Assembly: GCA_019117125.1 (NCBI GenBank)
Contig: DXAL01000046.1
Location: 1-55,580 of the forward strand
Reading direction: 5' to 3'
Source of the DNA: Candidatus Mediterraneibacter merdipullorum
GTDB lineage: Bacteria; Bacillota; Clostridia; Lachnospirales; Lachnospiraceae
DNA: 55,580 nucleotides
In this document: positions 41,738 through 51,072 of the stretch, one piece after another
Layout of the letters: each line of letters starts with the position of its first letter
How positions within the stretch are numbered: the first letter of the stretch is position 1
The notes under the pieces: generated by a model
Database searches by the model: none
The model's input: the letters and a program-made list of their open reading frames with translations, nothing else
What the model was told of the DNA's origin: nothing
Program-made: the position numbers and the translations under genes

Positions 41738-43012
41738 ATGGGAATGACAATGACACAGAAGATACTGGCAGCCCACGCCGGACTGGATTCGGTCGAGGCG
41801 GGACAGCTCATCGAGGCGAAGCTGGACATCGTGATGGCAAACGACATTACGGGTCCCATGGCGCTGCCCATCATCCGGCAGATGTCCGACCATGTATTTG
41901 ACAAAGACAAAGTCGTGTTCGTCCCGGACCATTTCACACCGAATAAAGATATCAAATCTGCGGAGAACTCCAAGGCAATCCGCGAGTATGCGAAGGAACA
42001 GGGGCTGACCTGGTACTTTGAGCAGGGGAAATCCGGAGTGGAGCATGCCATCCTGCCGGAGGCGGGGGTGGTGACTGCCGGAGAGTGCATCATCGGCGCG
42101 GACTCCCACACCTGTACATACGGCGCGCTCGGCGCATTTTCCACCGGTATGGGGACAACGGACATTGCCACCGGCATGGCGACCGGTGAAATCTGGTTCA
42201 AGGTGCCCTCGGCAATCAAGTTCGTGCTGACTGGCAAACCGTCAAAGTACGTCAGCGGCAAGGACATCATCATCCACATCATCGGCAGGATCGGTGTGGA
42301 CGGGGCGCTCTATAAATCCATGGAATTTACCGGGGACGGCATCGCGGAGCTGTCCATGGACGACCGCTTTACGATGGCGAACATGGCGATCGAAGCGGGG
42401 GCAAAAAACGGCATCTTCCCGGTGGACGAGAAGGCGCTCGCATATATCCGGGAACATGCAAAGAAACCGTATACCATCTATGAGGCGGACGAGGACGCAC
42501 CGTACGACGACGTCATCACCGTGGACCTCTCAGAAGTCCGCCCGACCGTGGCGTTTCCCCATCTTCCGGGAAATGCGAAGACCATCGATGAAGTCGAGGC
42601 GATGGAGCCCATCCGGATTGACCAGGTGGTCATCGGCTCCTGCACCAACGGGCGCATGGAGGATATGCGCAGAGCCGCTGCCATCCTCAAAGGACACACG
42701 GTGCATCCGGATGTGCGCGTCATGGTCGTACCAGCTACCCAGAAGATTTACAGGCAGTGTATCGAAGAAGGACTGCTGGAGATATTTGTGGATGCGGGCT
42801 GCGCGGTGAACACGCCCAGCTGCGGACCGTGCATGGGCGGCCATATGGGCGTCATGGCGGCGGGAGAGAAATGTGTCTCCACGACGAACCGCAACTTTGT
42901 GGGACGTATGGGACATGTGGATTCCCTCATCTATCTGGCGTCCCCGGAAGTGGCGGCAGCCAGCGCCATCGCCGGATATATCGCGAATCCTGAGAAAGTG
43001 GGTGACATGTAA
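41738..43012 (+). CDS. leuC: 3-isopropylmalate dehydratase large subunit
   Basis: With LeuD it isomerises 2- to 3-isopropylmalate in leucine synthesis. The 424-residue protein matches the short, archaeal/clostridial LeuC type. It has [28 protein letters not shown] and [14 protein letters not shown], supplying the three Cys of the [4Fe-4S] cluster. The ribosome binding site is AGAAGGAGGCTG. leuD starts immediately after its stop. A homoaconitase/citraconate hydratase is possible but less likely in this context. Confidence 0.95.
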   Translation: MGMTMTQKILAAHAGLDSVEAGQLIEAKLDIVMANDITGPMALPIIRQMSDHVFDKDKVVFVPDHFTPNKDIKSAENSKAIREYAKEQGLTWYFEQGKSGVEHAILPEAGVVTAGECIIGADSHTCTYGALGAFSTGMGTTDIATGMATGEIWFKVPSAIKFVLTGKPSKYVSGKDIIIHIIGRIGVDGALYKSMEFTGDGIAELSMDDRFTMANMAIEAGAKNGIFPVDEKALAYIREHAKKPYTIYEADEDAPYDDVITVDLSEVRPTVAFPHLPGNAKTIDEVEAMEPIRIDQVVIGSCTNGRMEDMRRAAAILKGHTVHPDVRVMVVPATQKIYRQCIEEGLLEIFVDAGCAVNTPSCGPCMGGHMGVMAAGEKCVSTTNRNFVGRMGHVDSLIYLASPEVAAASAIAGYIANPEKVGDM

Positions 43013-43507
43013 ATGAGAGCAAAAGGACATGTTTTTAAATACGGAGACAATGTAGATACCGACGTCATCATCCCGGCAAGATATCTGAATTCTTTTGACG
43101 CGCAGGAGCTTGCGAGCCACGCCATGGTGGATATCGACCCGGAGTTCGCGAAGAAGGTGCAGCCGGGCGACCTCATCGTCGCCAACAAAAATTTCGGCTG
43201 CGGTTCTTCCAGGGAACACGCGCCCCTCTGCCTGAAGACGGCTGGGGTCAGCTGCATCATCGCGGAGACATTTGCGCGCATCTTCTACCGGAACGCCATC
43301 AACATCGGACTTCCCATCATTGAATGTCCGGAGGCGGCGAAAGCCATCGAAGCGGGCGACGAGGTGGAAGTGGATTTTGACAGCGGCAGGATATATGACC
43401 GCACGAAAGGTACCGAGTACCAGGGACAGGCGTTCCCGGAATTTATGCAGCGCCTCATCGCGGCAGGCGGTCTTGTCAATTATACCAATCAGAAGAAAAA
43501 AGACTGA
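43013..43507 (+). CDS. leuD: 3-isopropylmalate dehydratase small subunit
   Basis: The 164-residue swivel-domain partner of LeuC shows [34 protein letters not shown] and [14 protein letters not shown]. It starts at the base after the leuC stop, indicating coupled translation. leuA and leuB are not in the window. Confidence 0.96.
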   Translation: MRAKGHVFKYGDNVDTDVIIPARYLNSFDAQELASHAMVDIDPEFAKKVQPGDLIVANKNFGCGSSREHAPLCLKTAGVSCIIAETFARIFYRNAINIGLPIIECPEAAKAIEAGDEVEVDFDSGRIYDRTKGTEYQGQAFPEFMQRLIAAGGLVNYTNQKKKD

Positions 43508-43650
43508 CGGGACGGCGGGGCTCGCCCGATGGCAGAGCCGCGCCCGCGCCCGGCGGAGAAAAGGAAACAGGAGAAAAGGGATGCCGGATGCGGAGATGGC
43601 TTACATGGTCCGCGGGGCACCCCTTTTGTCACATGGAAAGGGAAGAGATT

Positions 43651-44976
43651 ATGGAGAATCAGGACAATCAGAAACAGGACAATCAGGCGCAGGACATTCT
43701 GACGCCGGAGGACAGGAGGGGAAGGCTTTCGGCGCTCCTGCCCATCGGCGTGTTCCTCGTCATCTTCCTGGGCGCGGGCATCGTGTTCCGGGACTTCTAT
43801 GCGATGCCTGCCATTGTGGCGTTCTTAATCGCACTGTTCGTGGCGTTTCTGCAGAACGGGAAGAAGAGCTTTGATGAGAAAGTCCGCATCATCGCCCAGG
43901 GTGTGGGTGAAGAAAATATCATCACCATGAGCCTGATCTTTCTCTGCGCCGGCGCCTTTTCCGGCGCGGTGACGGCGGCGGGCGGTGTGGAGAGCACGGT
44001 CAACCTCGGGCTTTCCCTGATACCGGGACACTTTATCATCGCAGGTCTGTTCCTCATCAGCTGCTTTATCTCCGTCTCCATGGGAACGTCCATGGGAACC
44101 ATCGCGGCGCTCGCCCCCATCGCGGTGGGCATCAGCGAGGGGACGGACTTTCCGATGGCGGTCTGCATCGCGGCGGTGGTCTGCGGAGCCATGTTCGGCG
44201 ACAATCTGTCCATGATATCGGATACGACCATTGCGGCAGTCAAAACCCAGGGGTGCGAGATGAAGGACAAGTTCAAGGCGAACTTCCTCATCGTACTCCC
44301 GGCGGCTGTCCTGACAGTCGTCTATTTCTGGTTCATCACGAGGGGCATGAGCTTTTCCGTTCAGAGCGGAGCCTACGACCTGCTCCAGGTCATTCCGTAC
44401 CTGGTGGTCCTTGTGGGCGCGCTGGCGGGCATCAATGTCTTCCTTGTCCTCATCGCGGGGACCGTCCTTTCCCTTGCAGTGGGTGTCGGGACAGGGACCA
44501 TCGCCCTGTCGGAAATGTTTACAGTCGTGGGGGACGGCGTGACTTCCATGTACGATATCACCGTCATCTCCATCATCGTGGCGTGCATCGTCTCCCTCGT
44601 GCGGGCGAACGGCGGCATCCAGTTCATCCTGGACCTTATCAAAAGCCGCATCCGCGGCAAGCGGGGCGCTCAGGCGGGCATTGCGGCGCTTGCCCTTCTG
44701 GTGGACCTGTGTACGGCGAACAATACGGTGGCAATCGTCATGTCCGGACCCATCGCTAAGGAAATCAGCACCGAGTTCGGGGTGGATGCGAAGCGTTCCG
44801 CCTCCCTTCTGGATATGTTCACTTCCGTGGGACAGGGTCTCATCCCCTACGGAGCCCAGCTCCTTTCGGCGGCGACCCTCACCGGGCTGACTCCCTTTGA
44901 CATGCTCCCGTACCTGGTCTATCCGGTCCTGATGGCGGTGTGCGGAATCGGAGCAATCATCATCACGAAGAAATAA
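43651..44976 (+). CDS. NhaC-family Na+/H+ antiporter-like transporter
   Basis: The 441-residue membrane protein has about 10-11 helices and the NhaC/ion-transporter pattern: CFISVSMGTSMGTIAALAPI, CGAMFGDNLSMISDTTIA with conserved Asp residues, and LLDMFTSVGQGLIPYGAQLL. Members exchange Na+ for H+ or for organic acids and amino acids; substrate is uncertain. The N-terminus is a Gln/Asn/Asp-rich tail (ENQDNQKQDNQAQD). The ATG at 43651 has AAGGGAAGAG upstream; 43633 and 43588 are other in-frame starts. Confidence 0.9.
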   Translation: MENQDNQKQDNQAQDILTPEDRRGRLSALLPIGVFLVIFLGAGIVFRDFYAMPAIVAFLIALFVAFLQNGKKSFDEKVRIIAQGVGEENIITMSLIFLCAGAFSGAVTAAGGVESTVNLGLSLIPGHFIIAGLFLISCFISVSMGTSMGTIAALAPIAVGISEGTDFPMAVCIAAVVCGAMFGDNLSMISDTTIAAVKTQGCEMKDKFKANFLIVLPAAVLTVVYFWFITRGMSFSVQSGAYDLLQVIPYLVVLVGALAGINVFLVLIAGTVLSLAVGVGTGTIALSEMFTVVGDGVTSMYDITVISIIVACIVSLVRANGGIQFILDLIKSRIRGKRGAQAGIAALALLVDLCTANNTVAIVMSGPIAKEISTEFGVDAKRSASLLDMFTSVGQGLIPYGAQLLSAATLTGLTPFDMLPYLVYPVLMAVCGIGAIIITKK

Positions 44977-45013
44977 CAGATGAAGAAATAGCAGATGAAA
45001 GAAATAGCAGATG
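44968..45013. repeat. Three tandem 15-bp repeats at the end of the NhaC-like gene
   Basis: AAGAAATARCAGATG occurs at 44968-44982, 44983-44997 and 44999-45013. The first copy contains the last Lys codons and the stop codon. The array resembles the one after argH in position and purine bias. Confidence 0.8.
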
Positions 45014-45017
45014 AAAA

Positions 45018-45047
45018 TGGACATTGCAGGCGCTCCTGTGCTATAAT
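45018..45047 (+). promoter_or_regulatory. Promoter of thrC
   Basis: TGGACA (45018-45023), 18 bp, TATAAT (45042-45047), with TGC just before the -10 (extended -10). The leader to thrC is about 35 nt, so no T-box or other long leader fits. Confidence 0.7.
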
Positions 45048-45088
45048 CTTGTGCAGCAGCAGGAAGAAAAGAAAACGAGGTTAAAACA

Positions 45089-46576
45089 ATGAATCTGTTC
45101 TATAAAAGTACGAGAAATTCCGGCAGGACCGTGACCGCCTCCGAGGCGATCCTCAAAGGGCTTGCCGATGACGGCGGACTGTTCGTCCCGGAGTATATCC
45201 CGAAGCTGGATGTCTCCATGGAAGAACTTAAGGCGATGACTTATCAGCAGACCGCCTATGCGGTGATGAAGCAGTTCCTCACGGATTTTACGGAAGAAGA
45301 GCTGAAAGAATGCATCGACAGAGCCTATGACGCCAAGTTTGATACCGAGGTCATCGCGCCTCTTGTCAAGGTGGAGGACACCTATCATCTGGAGCTGTTC
45401 CACGGGGCGACCATCGCCTTTAAAGACATGGCGCTCTCCATTCTGCCCCATCTTTTGACGACGGCGGCGCGGAAGAACCATGTGACAAATGATATCGTGA
45501 TACTGACCGCAACGTCCGGAGACACGGGGAAAGCGGCTCTGGCAGGATTTGCGGATGTGCCCGGGACAAAGATTATCGTATTCTACCCGAAGGGCGGCGT
45601 CAGCCGGGTACAGGAACTGCAGATGGTGACCCAGAAAGGGGAGAACACCTCCGTCGTCGCCATCCACGGGAATTTTGACAATGCCCAGAGCGGTGTGAAA
45701 GCGCTCTTTGAGGACAGGGAGCTTGAGAAAGAACTGGCTGCTTCCGGCTATCAGTTCTCTTCTGCCAATTCCATCAATATCGGGCGTCTCGTGCCGCAGG
45801 TGGTCTACTATGTATATGCCTACGCAAAGCTGCTGGAAAATGAAGAAATCGCGCCCGGCGAGAAGATAAACGTGACTGTGCCGACCGGAAACTTCGGGAA
45901 CATCCTTGCGGCGTATTATGCGAAGGAGATGGGCGTGCCCATTGCAAAACTCATCTGCGCGTCCAACGAGAACAAAGTCCTCTTTGACTTCTTCCGGACC
46001 GGCGTGTACGACAGGAACCGGGAGTTCATCCTGACGTCCTCCCCGTCCATGGATATCCTGATTTCCAGCAATCTGGAGCGCCTGATCTATGCCATATCCG
46101 GACAGGACGCCCAGAAGGATTCCGCGCTGATGGAGCAGTTGAAAGAAGAGGGCTCCTATGAGATTACACCGGAGATGAAAGCCCGGCTCTCGGATTTTGC
46201 CGGGGGATTTGCCACGGAGGAAGAGACGAAAGAGGCGATACGCACCACGTACGAGAAGACCGGCTACGTGATGGATACGCATACAGCCGTGGCGGCGCAT
46301 GTGTGCGCGCAGTATAAAAAAGAGAGCGGCGATGACACGAAATGCCTTGTGGCGTCCACGGCAAGCCCGTATAAGTTCATCCACAGCGTGATGACGGCAA
46401 TCGACGGGAAATATGCAGACACAGATGAATTTGAACTGGTGGACGAACTGAGCAGGCTCTCAGGGACAGACGTGCCGCCGGCGATCGAAGAGATACGGAA
46501 TGCGGAAATCCGCCATACAAAAGAGTGCGGCGCCGGAGAGATGAAACAGACGGTAAAAGAGATTCTTGGAGTGTAA
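45089..46576 (+). CDS. threonine synthase (thrC): Threonine synthase
   Basis: A PLP enzyme that converts O-phosphohomoserine to threonine. The 495-residue protein is of the long class (fungal/clostridial type): FYKSTRNSGRTVTASEAILK, the PLP lysine in HGATIAFKDMAL, TATSGDTGKAALAG, and VPTGNFGNILAAYYAK for phosphate binding. The ribosome binding site is weak (AACGAGG). It is followed after 13 bp by an unknown membrane protein gene. Confidence 0.96.
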   Translation: MNLFYKSTRNSGRTVTASEAILKGLADDGGLFVPEYIPKLDVSMEELKAMTYQQTAYAVMKQFLTDFTEEELKECIDRAYDAKFDTEVIAPLVKVEDTYHLELFHGATIAFKDMALSILPHLLTTAARKNHVTNDIVILTATSGDTGKAALAGFADVPGTKIIVFYPKGGVSRVQELQMVTQKGENTSVVAIHGNFDNAQSGVKALFEDRELEKELAASGYQFSSANSINIGRLVPQVVYYVYAYAKLLENEEIAPGEKINVTVPTGNFGNILAAYYAKEMGVPIAKLICASNENKVLFDFFRTGVYDRNREFILTSSPSMDILISSNLERLIYAISGQDAQKDSALMEQLKEEGSYEITPEMKARLSDFAGGFATEEETKEAIRTTYEKTGYVMDTHTAVAAHVCAQYKKESGDDTKCLVASTASPYKFIHSVMTAIDGKYADTDEFELVDELSRLSGTDVPPAIEEIRNAEIRHTKECGAGEMKQTVKEILGV

Positions 46577-46589
46577 GGAGTAAAAGACG

Positions 46590-46943
46590 ATGGAAAATAT
46601 GGACAGTATCTGGGGATTTATCGGCATCATCGTATTTGCCTGCGGCGTTTACGCCATCTATTCCTTCATTAAGATGAAATCCACCGGTGAGATAAACGCC
46701 TCCCTTCTCCTCGGGAAAGACTACATGTACAAAACATGCAAAAACAAAGAGGAGTACATAAAGAAAGCAGGCCCCGCCCTCCTGATATTCGGGCTCGTAT
46801 CATTTGCATACGGCATCATCGACGTCATTCACTGCTATATGCATCCGATGGCGGCAGTCGATACGGCGGGCATGGTCATCTTCTTCATCGTGCTGGTCCT
46901 CTTCGCAGTCTACACCGCACGATTAAAGAGGGAATACTTCTAA
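46590..46943 (+). CDS. Unknown small membrane protein
   Basis: I do not recognise this 117-residue protein. It has three hydrophobic segments (IWGFIGIIVFACGVYAIYSF; PALLIFGLVSFAYGIIDVI; AGMVIFFIVLVLFAVYTARL) and a loop with LLGKDYMYKTCKNKEEYIKK between the first two. The start follows AAGGAG, 13 bp after thrC, so it is probably cotranscribed. It resembles small clostridial inner-membrane proteins of unknown function. Confidence 0.75.
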   Translation: MENMDSIWGFIGIIVFACGVYAIYSFIKMKSTGEINASLLLGKDYMYKTCKNKEEYIKKAGPALLIFGLVSFAYGIIDVIHCYMHPMAAVDTAGMVIFFIVLVLFAVYTARLKREYF

Positions 46944-46975
46944 CACCAGTTCAGCCCATGGCGCGTGCAGGAGCG

Positions 46976-46997
46976 AAAACCATGCTTGCATGGTTTT
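46976..46997. repeat. 22-bp perfect palindrome before cdd
   Basis: AAAACCATGC-TT-GCATGGTTTT is a perfect hairpin with a 2-nt centre, flanked by CCATGG on both sides (46957 and 47012). The T-run at its end gives weak terminator character. It may separate thrC and the membrane gene from cdd. Confidence 0.6.
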
Positions 46998-47038
46998 GCG
47001 AAGGCATGAAGCCATGGAGTGAGCGGAAAGGAAGAGAC

Positions 47039-47425
47039 ATGGAGCGGAAAGAACTGATTGCACATGCCCTGAAAGCCAGGACTCTTTCATACAGCCCCTA
47101 TTCCCATTTCCGCGTGGGAGCGGCGCTGCTGTGCACAGACGGAACAGTGTACACCGGCTGCAATATCGAAAACCGGGCGTACGGTCCCACCAACTGCGCG
47201 GAGCGGACCGCCATTTTCAAAGCAGTGTCAGAGGGCAGGCGGGAGTTCGCCGCCATTGCCATCACCGGGGGCGGGGACGAGACTGTCTGGTGCTATCCCT
47301 GCGGCGTGTGCCGCCAGGTCATGGCAGAGTTCTGCGACCCGGACGCTTTTGAAATCATCTGTGCGAAATCGGAGGAAGAGTACAAAGTCTTTACGCTCAG
47401 AGAGCTTCTGCCGGAGATGTTCTGA
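47039..47425 (+). CDS. cdd: Cytidine deaminase
   Basis: Deaminates cytidine and deoxycytidine in pyrimidine salvage. The 128-residue protein has SYSPYSHFRVGAALL, TGCNIENRAYGPTNCAERTA with the Cys and catalytic Glu, and CYPCGVCRQVMAEF with the other two zinc Cys. The ATG at 47039 follows AAAGGAAGAG; longer in-frame starts overlap the previous gene. The tetrameric, short class. Confidence 0.96.
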   Translation: MERKELIAHALKARTLSYSPYSHFRVGAALLCTDGTVYTGCNIENRAYGPTNCAERTAIFKAVSEGRREFAAIAITGGGDETVWCYPCGVCRQVMAEFCDPDAFEIICAKSEEEYKVFTLRELLPEMF

Positions 47426-47485
47426 GCCATATCCGGGCGCAGATGCATCCGGACTTTGTTAAAAAAATATTTATTAAATCTTAAG

Positions 47486-47518
47486 ATGCAGGATTAAAAA
47501 TGAAATCCTGCATTTTTT
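47486..47518 (+). terminator. Intrinsic terminator after cdd
   Basis: ATGCAGGATT (47486-47495) pairs with AATCCTGCAT (47504-47513), followed by a run of six T. Confidence 0.93.
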
Positions 47519-47616
47519 GCACGATACAATCGCATGTTTCGGTGGTAATGCAATGATAAATGAATTGTGAAATTGGAAAACTTTCATAAAAAAGTGTAAA
47601 TAATATAAGATTGTTA

Positions 47617-47645
47617 TTGATTTTTCAATCAGGATTTTGTATAAT
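47617..47645 (+). promoter_or_regulatory. Promoter of pckA
   Basis: TTGATT (47617-47622), 17 bp, TATAAT (47640-47645), inside an AT-rich stretch that starts near 47560, unlike the rest of the window. The leader is about 64 nt. Confidence 0.78.
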
Positions 47646-47715
47646 GGGAGCGTATTGGGGCTCAGGATGGAGATACCCATGGAGAATATTTCAGAAAGAG
47701 AGAGGTAGAAGAGGT

Positions 47716-49320
47716 ATGGCAAATATTGATTTGACTCAGTATGGCATCACAGGAACTACGGAAATCGTTCACAATCCTTCTTACGAGATGTTATTCGAGG
47801 AAGAGACAAACCCGAGCCTGGAAGGTTTTGACAAAGGGCAGGTAAGCGAACTCGGCGCAGTTAATGTTATGACGGGTATCTACACCGGACGTTCTCCGAA
47901 AGACAAATACATCGTTATGGATGAGAACTCCAAGGACACCGTATGGTGGACATCTGACGAATACGCAAACGACAACCATCCGGCAACAAAAGAGGCATGG
48001 GATTCTGTAAAAGACCTTGCGCTCAAGACACTTTCCAACAAGAGGCTCTTCGTTGTGGATGCATTCTGCGGAGCAAACAAAGACACCCGCATGGCAATCC
48101 GCTTCATCATGGAAGTTGCATGGCAGGCACACTTTGTGACGAACATGTTCATCCGCCCGACAGCAGAAGAGCTGGAGGAGTTTGTACCGGATTTCGTTGT
48201 ATACAACGCTTCCAAGGCGAAAGTTGACAACTACAAAGAGCTCGGCTTAAGGTCTGAGACAGCGGTTATGTTCAATATCACAAGCCGCGAGCAGGTAATC
48301 GCGAACACATGGTACGGCGGAGAGATGAAGAAGGGTATGTTCTCCATGATGAACTACTATCTGCCGCTCAAGGGCATCGCTTCCATGCACTGCTCTGCAA
48401 ACACAGATATGAACGGCGAGAATACGGCAATCTTCTTCGGACTTTCCGGAACAGGAAAGACAACGCTTTCCACAGACCCGAAGAGACTTCTCATCGGTGA
48501 TGACGAGCACGGCTGGGATGACAACGGCATCTTCAACTTTGAGGGCGGATGCTACGCGAAAGTCATCGACCTTGACAAAGAGTCCGAGCCGGATATCTAC
48601 AATGCAATCAAGAGAAACGCGCTTCTTGAGAACGTGACGCTCGACGCAGAGGGACACATTGATTTCCACGACAAGAGCGTGACAGAGAATACACGTGTAT
48701 CCTACCCGATTGACCACATCGAGAAGATTGTACGCCCGGTATCCGCAGCGCCGGCAGCGAAGAATGTCATCTTCCTGTCCGCTGATGCATTCGGCGTACT
48801 TCCGCCGGTATCCGTACTCACACCGGAGCAGACAGAGTACTACTTCCTGTCAGGCTTCACAGCAAAACTTGCAGGTACAGAGCGCGGCATCACAGAGCCG
48901 ACACCGACCTTCTCCGCATGCTTCGGACAGGCATTCCTTGAGCTGCACCCGACAAAATATGCGGAAGAGCTCGTGAAGAGAATGAAAGAGAGCGGAGCAA
49001 AGGCATACCTCGTAAATACAGGATGGAACGGAACAGGAAAACGTATCTCCATCAAAGATACACGCGGTATCATCGATGCAATCTTAAGCGGAGCAATCCT
49101 TGATGCACCGACAAAGACGATTCCGCACTTCAACTTCGAGGTTCCGACAGAACTTCCGGGAGTTGATCCGGCAATCCTCGACCCGCGCGACACATATGCG
49201 GACGCTTCCGAGTGGGAGGCAAAAGCAAAAGACCTTGCTGCAAGATTCGTTAAGAACTTTAAGAAATACGAGAGCAACGAGCTCGGAAAAGAACTTGTGG
49301 CAGCAGGACCGCAGGCATAA
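47716..49320 (+). CDS. pckA: Phosphoenolpyruvate carboxykinase (ATP)
   Basis: Interconverts oxaloacetate and PEP with ATP/ADP; in fermenting gut bacteria it often fixes CO2 from PEP. The 534-residue protein has [12 protein letters not shown], the kinase-1a P-loop [11 protein letters not shown] (from residue 242), [19 protein letters not shown] with the metal-site Asp, and [11 protein letters not shown]. The ATG at 47716 was chosen because the in-frame upstream ATG codons precede the ribosome binding site. Its codon choice is more biased than that of neighbours (ACA, GCA, CCG), suggesting high expression. The 210-bp palindrome lies 55 bp downstream. Confidence 0.97.
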   Translation: MANIDLTQYGITGTTEIVHNPSYEMLFEEETNPSLEGFDKGQVSELGAVNVMTGIYTGRSPKDKYIVMDENSKDTVWWTSDEYANDNHPATKEAWDSVKDLALKTLSNKRLFVVDAFCGANKDTRMAIRFIMEVAWQAHFVTNMFIRPTAEELEEFVPDFVVYNASKAKVDNYKELGLRSETAVMFNITSREQVIANTWYGGEMKKGMFSMMNYYLPLKGIASMHCSANTDMNGENTAIFFGLSGTGKTTLSTDPKRLLIGDDEHGWDDNGIFNFEGGCYAKVIDLDKESEPDIYNAIKRNALLENVTLDAEGHIDFHDKSVTENTRVSYPIDHIEKIVRPVSAAPAAKNVIFLSADAFGVLPPVSVLTPEQTEYYFLSGFTAKLAGTERGITEPTPTFSACFGQAFLELHPTKYAEELVKRMKESGAKAYLVNTGWNGTGKRISIKDTRGIIDAILSGAILDAPTKTIPHFNFEVPTELPGVDPAILDPRDTYADASEWEAKAKDLAARFVKNFKKYESNELGKELVAAGPQA

Positions 49321-49375
49321 TAAGATACAGACGTATCAGAAAATCAGACGGATACAGCAGATTGACTCACGTATC

Positions 49376-49585
49376 CGGAACAGGCGGGAGTGTAATGCTT
49401 CCGCCTCCGGTTACAGGGCATAAGAGATAATAACAAGCCTGTGATACGGCTAAATACAGTCAGGAAAAGGAAGAACTCGTTTCACTCAGACAACTTCCTT
49501 TTCCTGACTGACGCCGTATCGCAGGCTTGAACTATCTCTAATCCCCCTGCACAGTCGCCGTCCGCATTACATCCCGCCTGTTCCG
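49376..49585. repeat. 210-bp imperfect palindrome (MITE-like or giant hairpin)
   Basis: Four nested inverted segments share one centre near 49483: CGGAACAGGCGGGA-G-TGTAATGC (49376-49398) with its complement at 49564-49585 (one base missing); a looser AGAGAT/ATCTCT zone; AAGCCTG-T-GATACGGC (49435-49450) with 49512-49527; and AGTCAGGAAAAGGAAG (49458-49473) with an exact complement at 49494-49509. The central loop is 20 nt. It has no coding capacity. The symmetric layout resembles a miniature inverted-repeat element, but I found no clear target-site duplication. It fills most of the 334-bp gap between pckA and sigK and could terminate both. Confidence 0.8.
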
Positions 49586-49654
49586 AAAGGTGCATCAAAG
49601 TGGCAGTATCCTCTTTTTCTGCTACAGCGGCATCTATTAAACAAACACGAATTT

Positions 49655-50281
49655 TCATTCTTCTTCAAAATGCTCTCTCAGTTTCTCGACTGCGCTCTTC
49701 TCAATCCTGGAGACATAAGAGCGGGAAATCCCAATCTGTCTGGCAATTTCCCGCTGTGTATATTCTTCTCCGTGATACAGCCCATACCGCATTTTTAAAA
49801 CGAGCTTTTCTCTCGGGGAAAGCTCGTTTTCGACTTTTTCATAGAGTTTCTGTATATTTTCTTTCAGATAGATTTTTTCGGGGATATCCATCTCATCTGT
49901 CTCGATGATGTCGTAGAGCTTTATCTCATTTCCTTCCCGGTCTGTTCCGATGGGCTCGTAGAGCGAGATTTCTTTTGCGGCTTTCTTCTTTGACCGGAGA
50001 TGCATCAGGATTTCATTTTCCACACACCTGGAGGCGTAGGTCGCGAGACGGGTCCCCTTATCCGGGTCAAATGTGACGACCGCTTTTATCAGCCCGATGG
50101 TCCCGATGGAGATAAGGTCTTCGGGGTCTTCCTCCAGGTTCTGATATTTCTTGATGACATGCGCCACGAGACGCAGATTCCGCTCGATAAGGATGTGTTT
50201 TGCCTCGAGGTCTCCCTCTGTATATTTCCGGATGTAGTATTTCTCTTCTGAGGGGGTGAGAGGACTTGGAAATGATTTCAC
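49655..50281 (-). CDS. sigK: Sporulation sigma factor of the sigma-K type
   Basis: The 208-residue protein has sigma region 2 (RNLRLVAHVIKKYQ; EDLISIGTIGLIKAV; GTRLATYASRCVENEILMHL) and region 4 with an HTH (REIARQIGISRSYVSRIEK). The block EPIGTDREGNEIKLYDI and the opening SFPSPLTPSEEK match sigma-K, the late mother-cell factor. A GTG at 50281 preceded by AAGAGGTG is the best start; a GTG at 50299 lacks one. The 20-residue pro-sequence of Bacillus sigma-K is absent, so proteolytic activation is not expected. The gene is not split by a skin element. Confidence 0.88.
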   Translation of the reverse strand: MKSFPSPLTPSEEKYYIRKYTEGDLEAKHILIERNLRLVAHVIKKYQNLEEDPEDLISIGTIGLIKAVVTFDPDKGTRLATYASRCVENEILMHLRSKKKAAKEISLYEPIGTDREGNEIKLYDIIETDEMDIPEKIYLKENIQKLYEKVENELSPREKLVLKMRYGLYHGEEYTQREIARQIGISRSYVSRIEKSAVEKLREHFEEE

Positions 50282-50344
50282 GACGGCACCTCTTAGCACA
50301 TTTGATATAGTTTATGAGAAACAGGGAAGGATTGTGCTTTTCCA

Positions 50345-50386
50345 CCGGAAATCCGGACAGCCTCCCCGGGGGTTGGAAAATCCGGA
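50345..50386. repeat. Two direct copies of a 15-bp motif upstream of the zinc-ribbon gene
   Basis: AAATCCGGACAGCCT occurs near 50348 and again near 50378. Both lie between the sigK start and the next promoter. A third partial copy (AAATCCGG) overlaps the spacer of the promoter at 50404. Confidence 0.6.
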
Positions 50387-50403
50387 CAGCCTTTCGGGTT
50401 GCA

Positions 50404-50433
50404 TTGACAAATCCGGCGGGATTGCGCTAAAAT
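50404..50433 (+). promoter_or_regulatory. Promoter of the zinc-ribbon membrane protein gene
   Basis: TTGACA (50404-50409), 18 bp, TAAAAT (50428-50433). The leader is about 45 nt. Confidence 0.7.
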
Positions 50434-50484
50434 GTGACAAGAAGAACCGAATCATCAGAAAAGAATGAGCAGGAGGGAAAGAAG

Positions 50485-51009
50485 ATGGGAAATTTTTGTA
50501 AGTACTGCGGCAGACCGCTTCAGGAAGGAGAAGTATGCCACTGCAGGGACAACAGCGGAGCAGAGGCACAGACGCAGACACAGCAGAACGAATACTATGA
50601 TGCGCAGAATGCGAACCCGACGGGACAGCAGTATCAGTATACCGCACAGCAGGACCAGTATACCGCCCGGCAGAATCAGTATACCGCACAGCAGAATCCG
50701 TATCATGCGCAGCAGAATCAGTATCACCCGCAGCCGAAACAGTATCTTCCGTCATACGGAGTCAATGTATTTGCGGTAATGTCGCTGGTCCTCGGCATTC
50801 TTTCTGTCTGCATGACAGGTGGCGTCGTACCGGGAGTAATCGCAATCATATTCTCCATGATGGCAAAGAAACGGATGAAACAGGAAGACCTGCTGGGATG
50901 GAAATTTGCAAAAGCCGCTTTGATACTGGGCATCATCGGGTGCGCGGTCTGGGTATTTAATGTCCTGCTGGGGCTTCTTGGAGTCGTGACATTAGGGATG
51001 ATGTTTTAA
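50485..51009 (+). CDS. Zinc-ribbon protein with Gln/Tyr repeats and DUF4190-like membrane domain
   Basis: The 174-residue protein has three parts: an N-terminal zinc ribbon (FCKYCGRPLQEGEVCHC), a Gln/Tyr/Asn-rich linker of about 60 residues with 7-residue units such as QYTAQQN, and two membrane helices (VFAVMSLVLGILSVCMTGG; AALILGIIGCAVWVFNVLLG) with a cytoplasmic loop AKKRMKQEDLLGWKFA between them. The last part is typical of DUF4190. No enzymatic function is predicted. The start follows AGGAGGGAAAG. The linker could be prone to copy-number change. Confidence 0.85.
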   Translation: MGNFCKYCGRPLQEGEVCHCRDNSGAEAQTQTQQNEYYDAQNANPTGQQYQYTAQQDQYTARQNQYTAQQNPYHAQQNQYHPQPKQYLPSYGVNVFAVMSLVLGILSVCMTGGVVPGVIAIIFSMMAKKRMKQEDLLGWKFAKAALILGIIGCAVWVFNVLLGLLGVVTLGMMF

Positions 51010-51072
51010 TGCATGAGAGGTCGGGACAAGCCTCGTCTACCGGGAAGAAACATATTACTGAGCAGCATACAG

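Noticed and set aside
45013-45088. T-box leader for thrC
   Set aside because: The transcript leader is about 35 nt; no T-box sequence or specifier stem can fit.
49320-49655. Remnant of a skin element or transposon beside sigK
   Set aside because: No recombinase or transposase reading frame and sigK is uninterrupted; only the palindrome is present.
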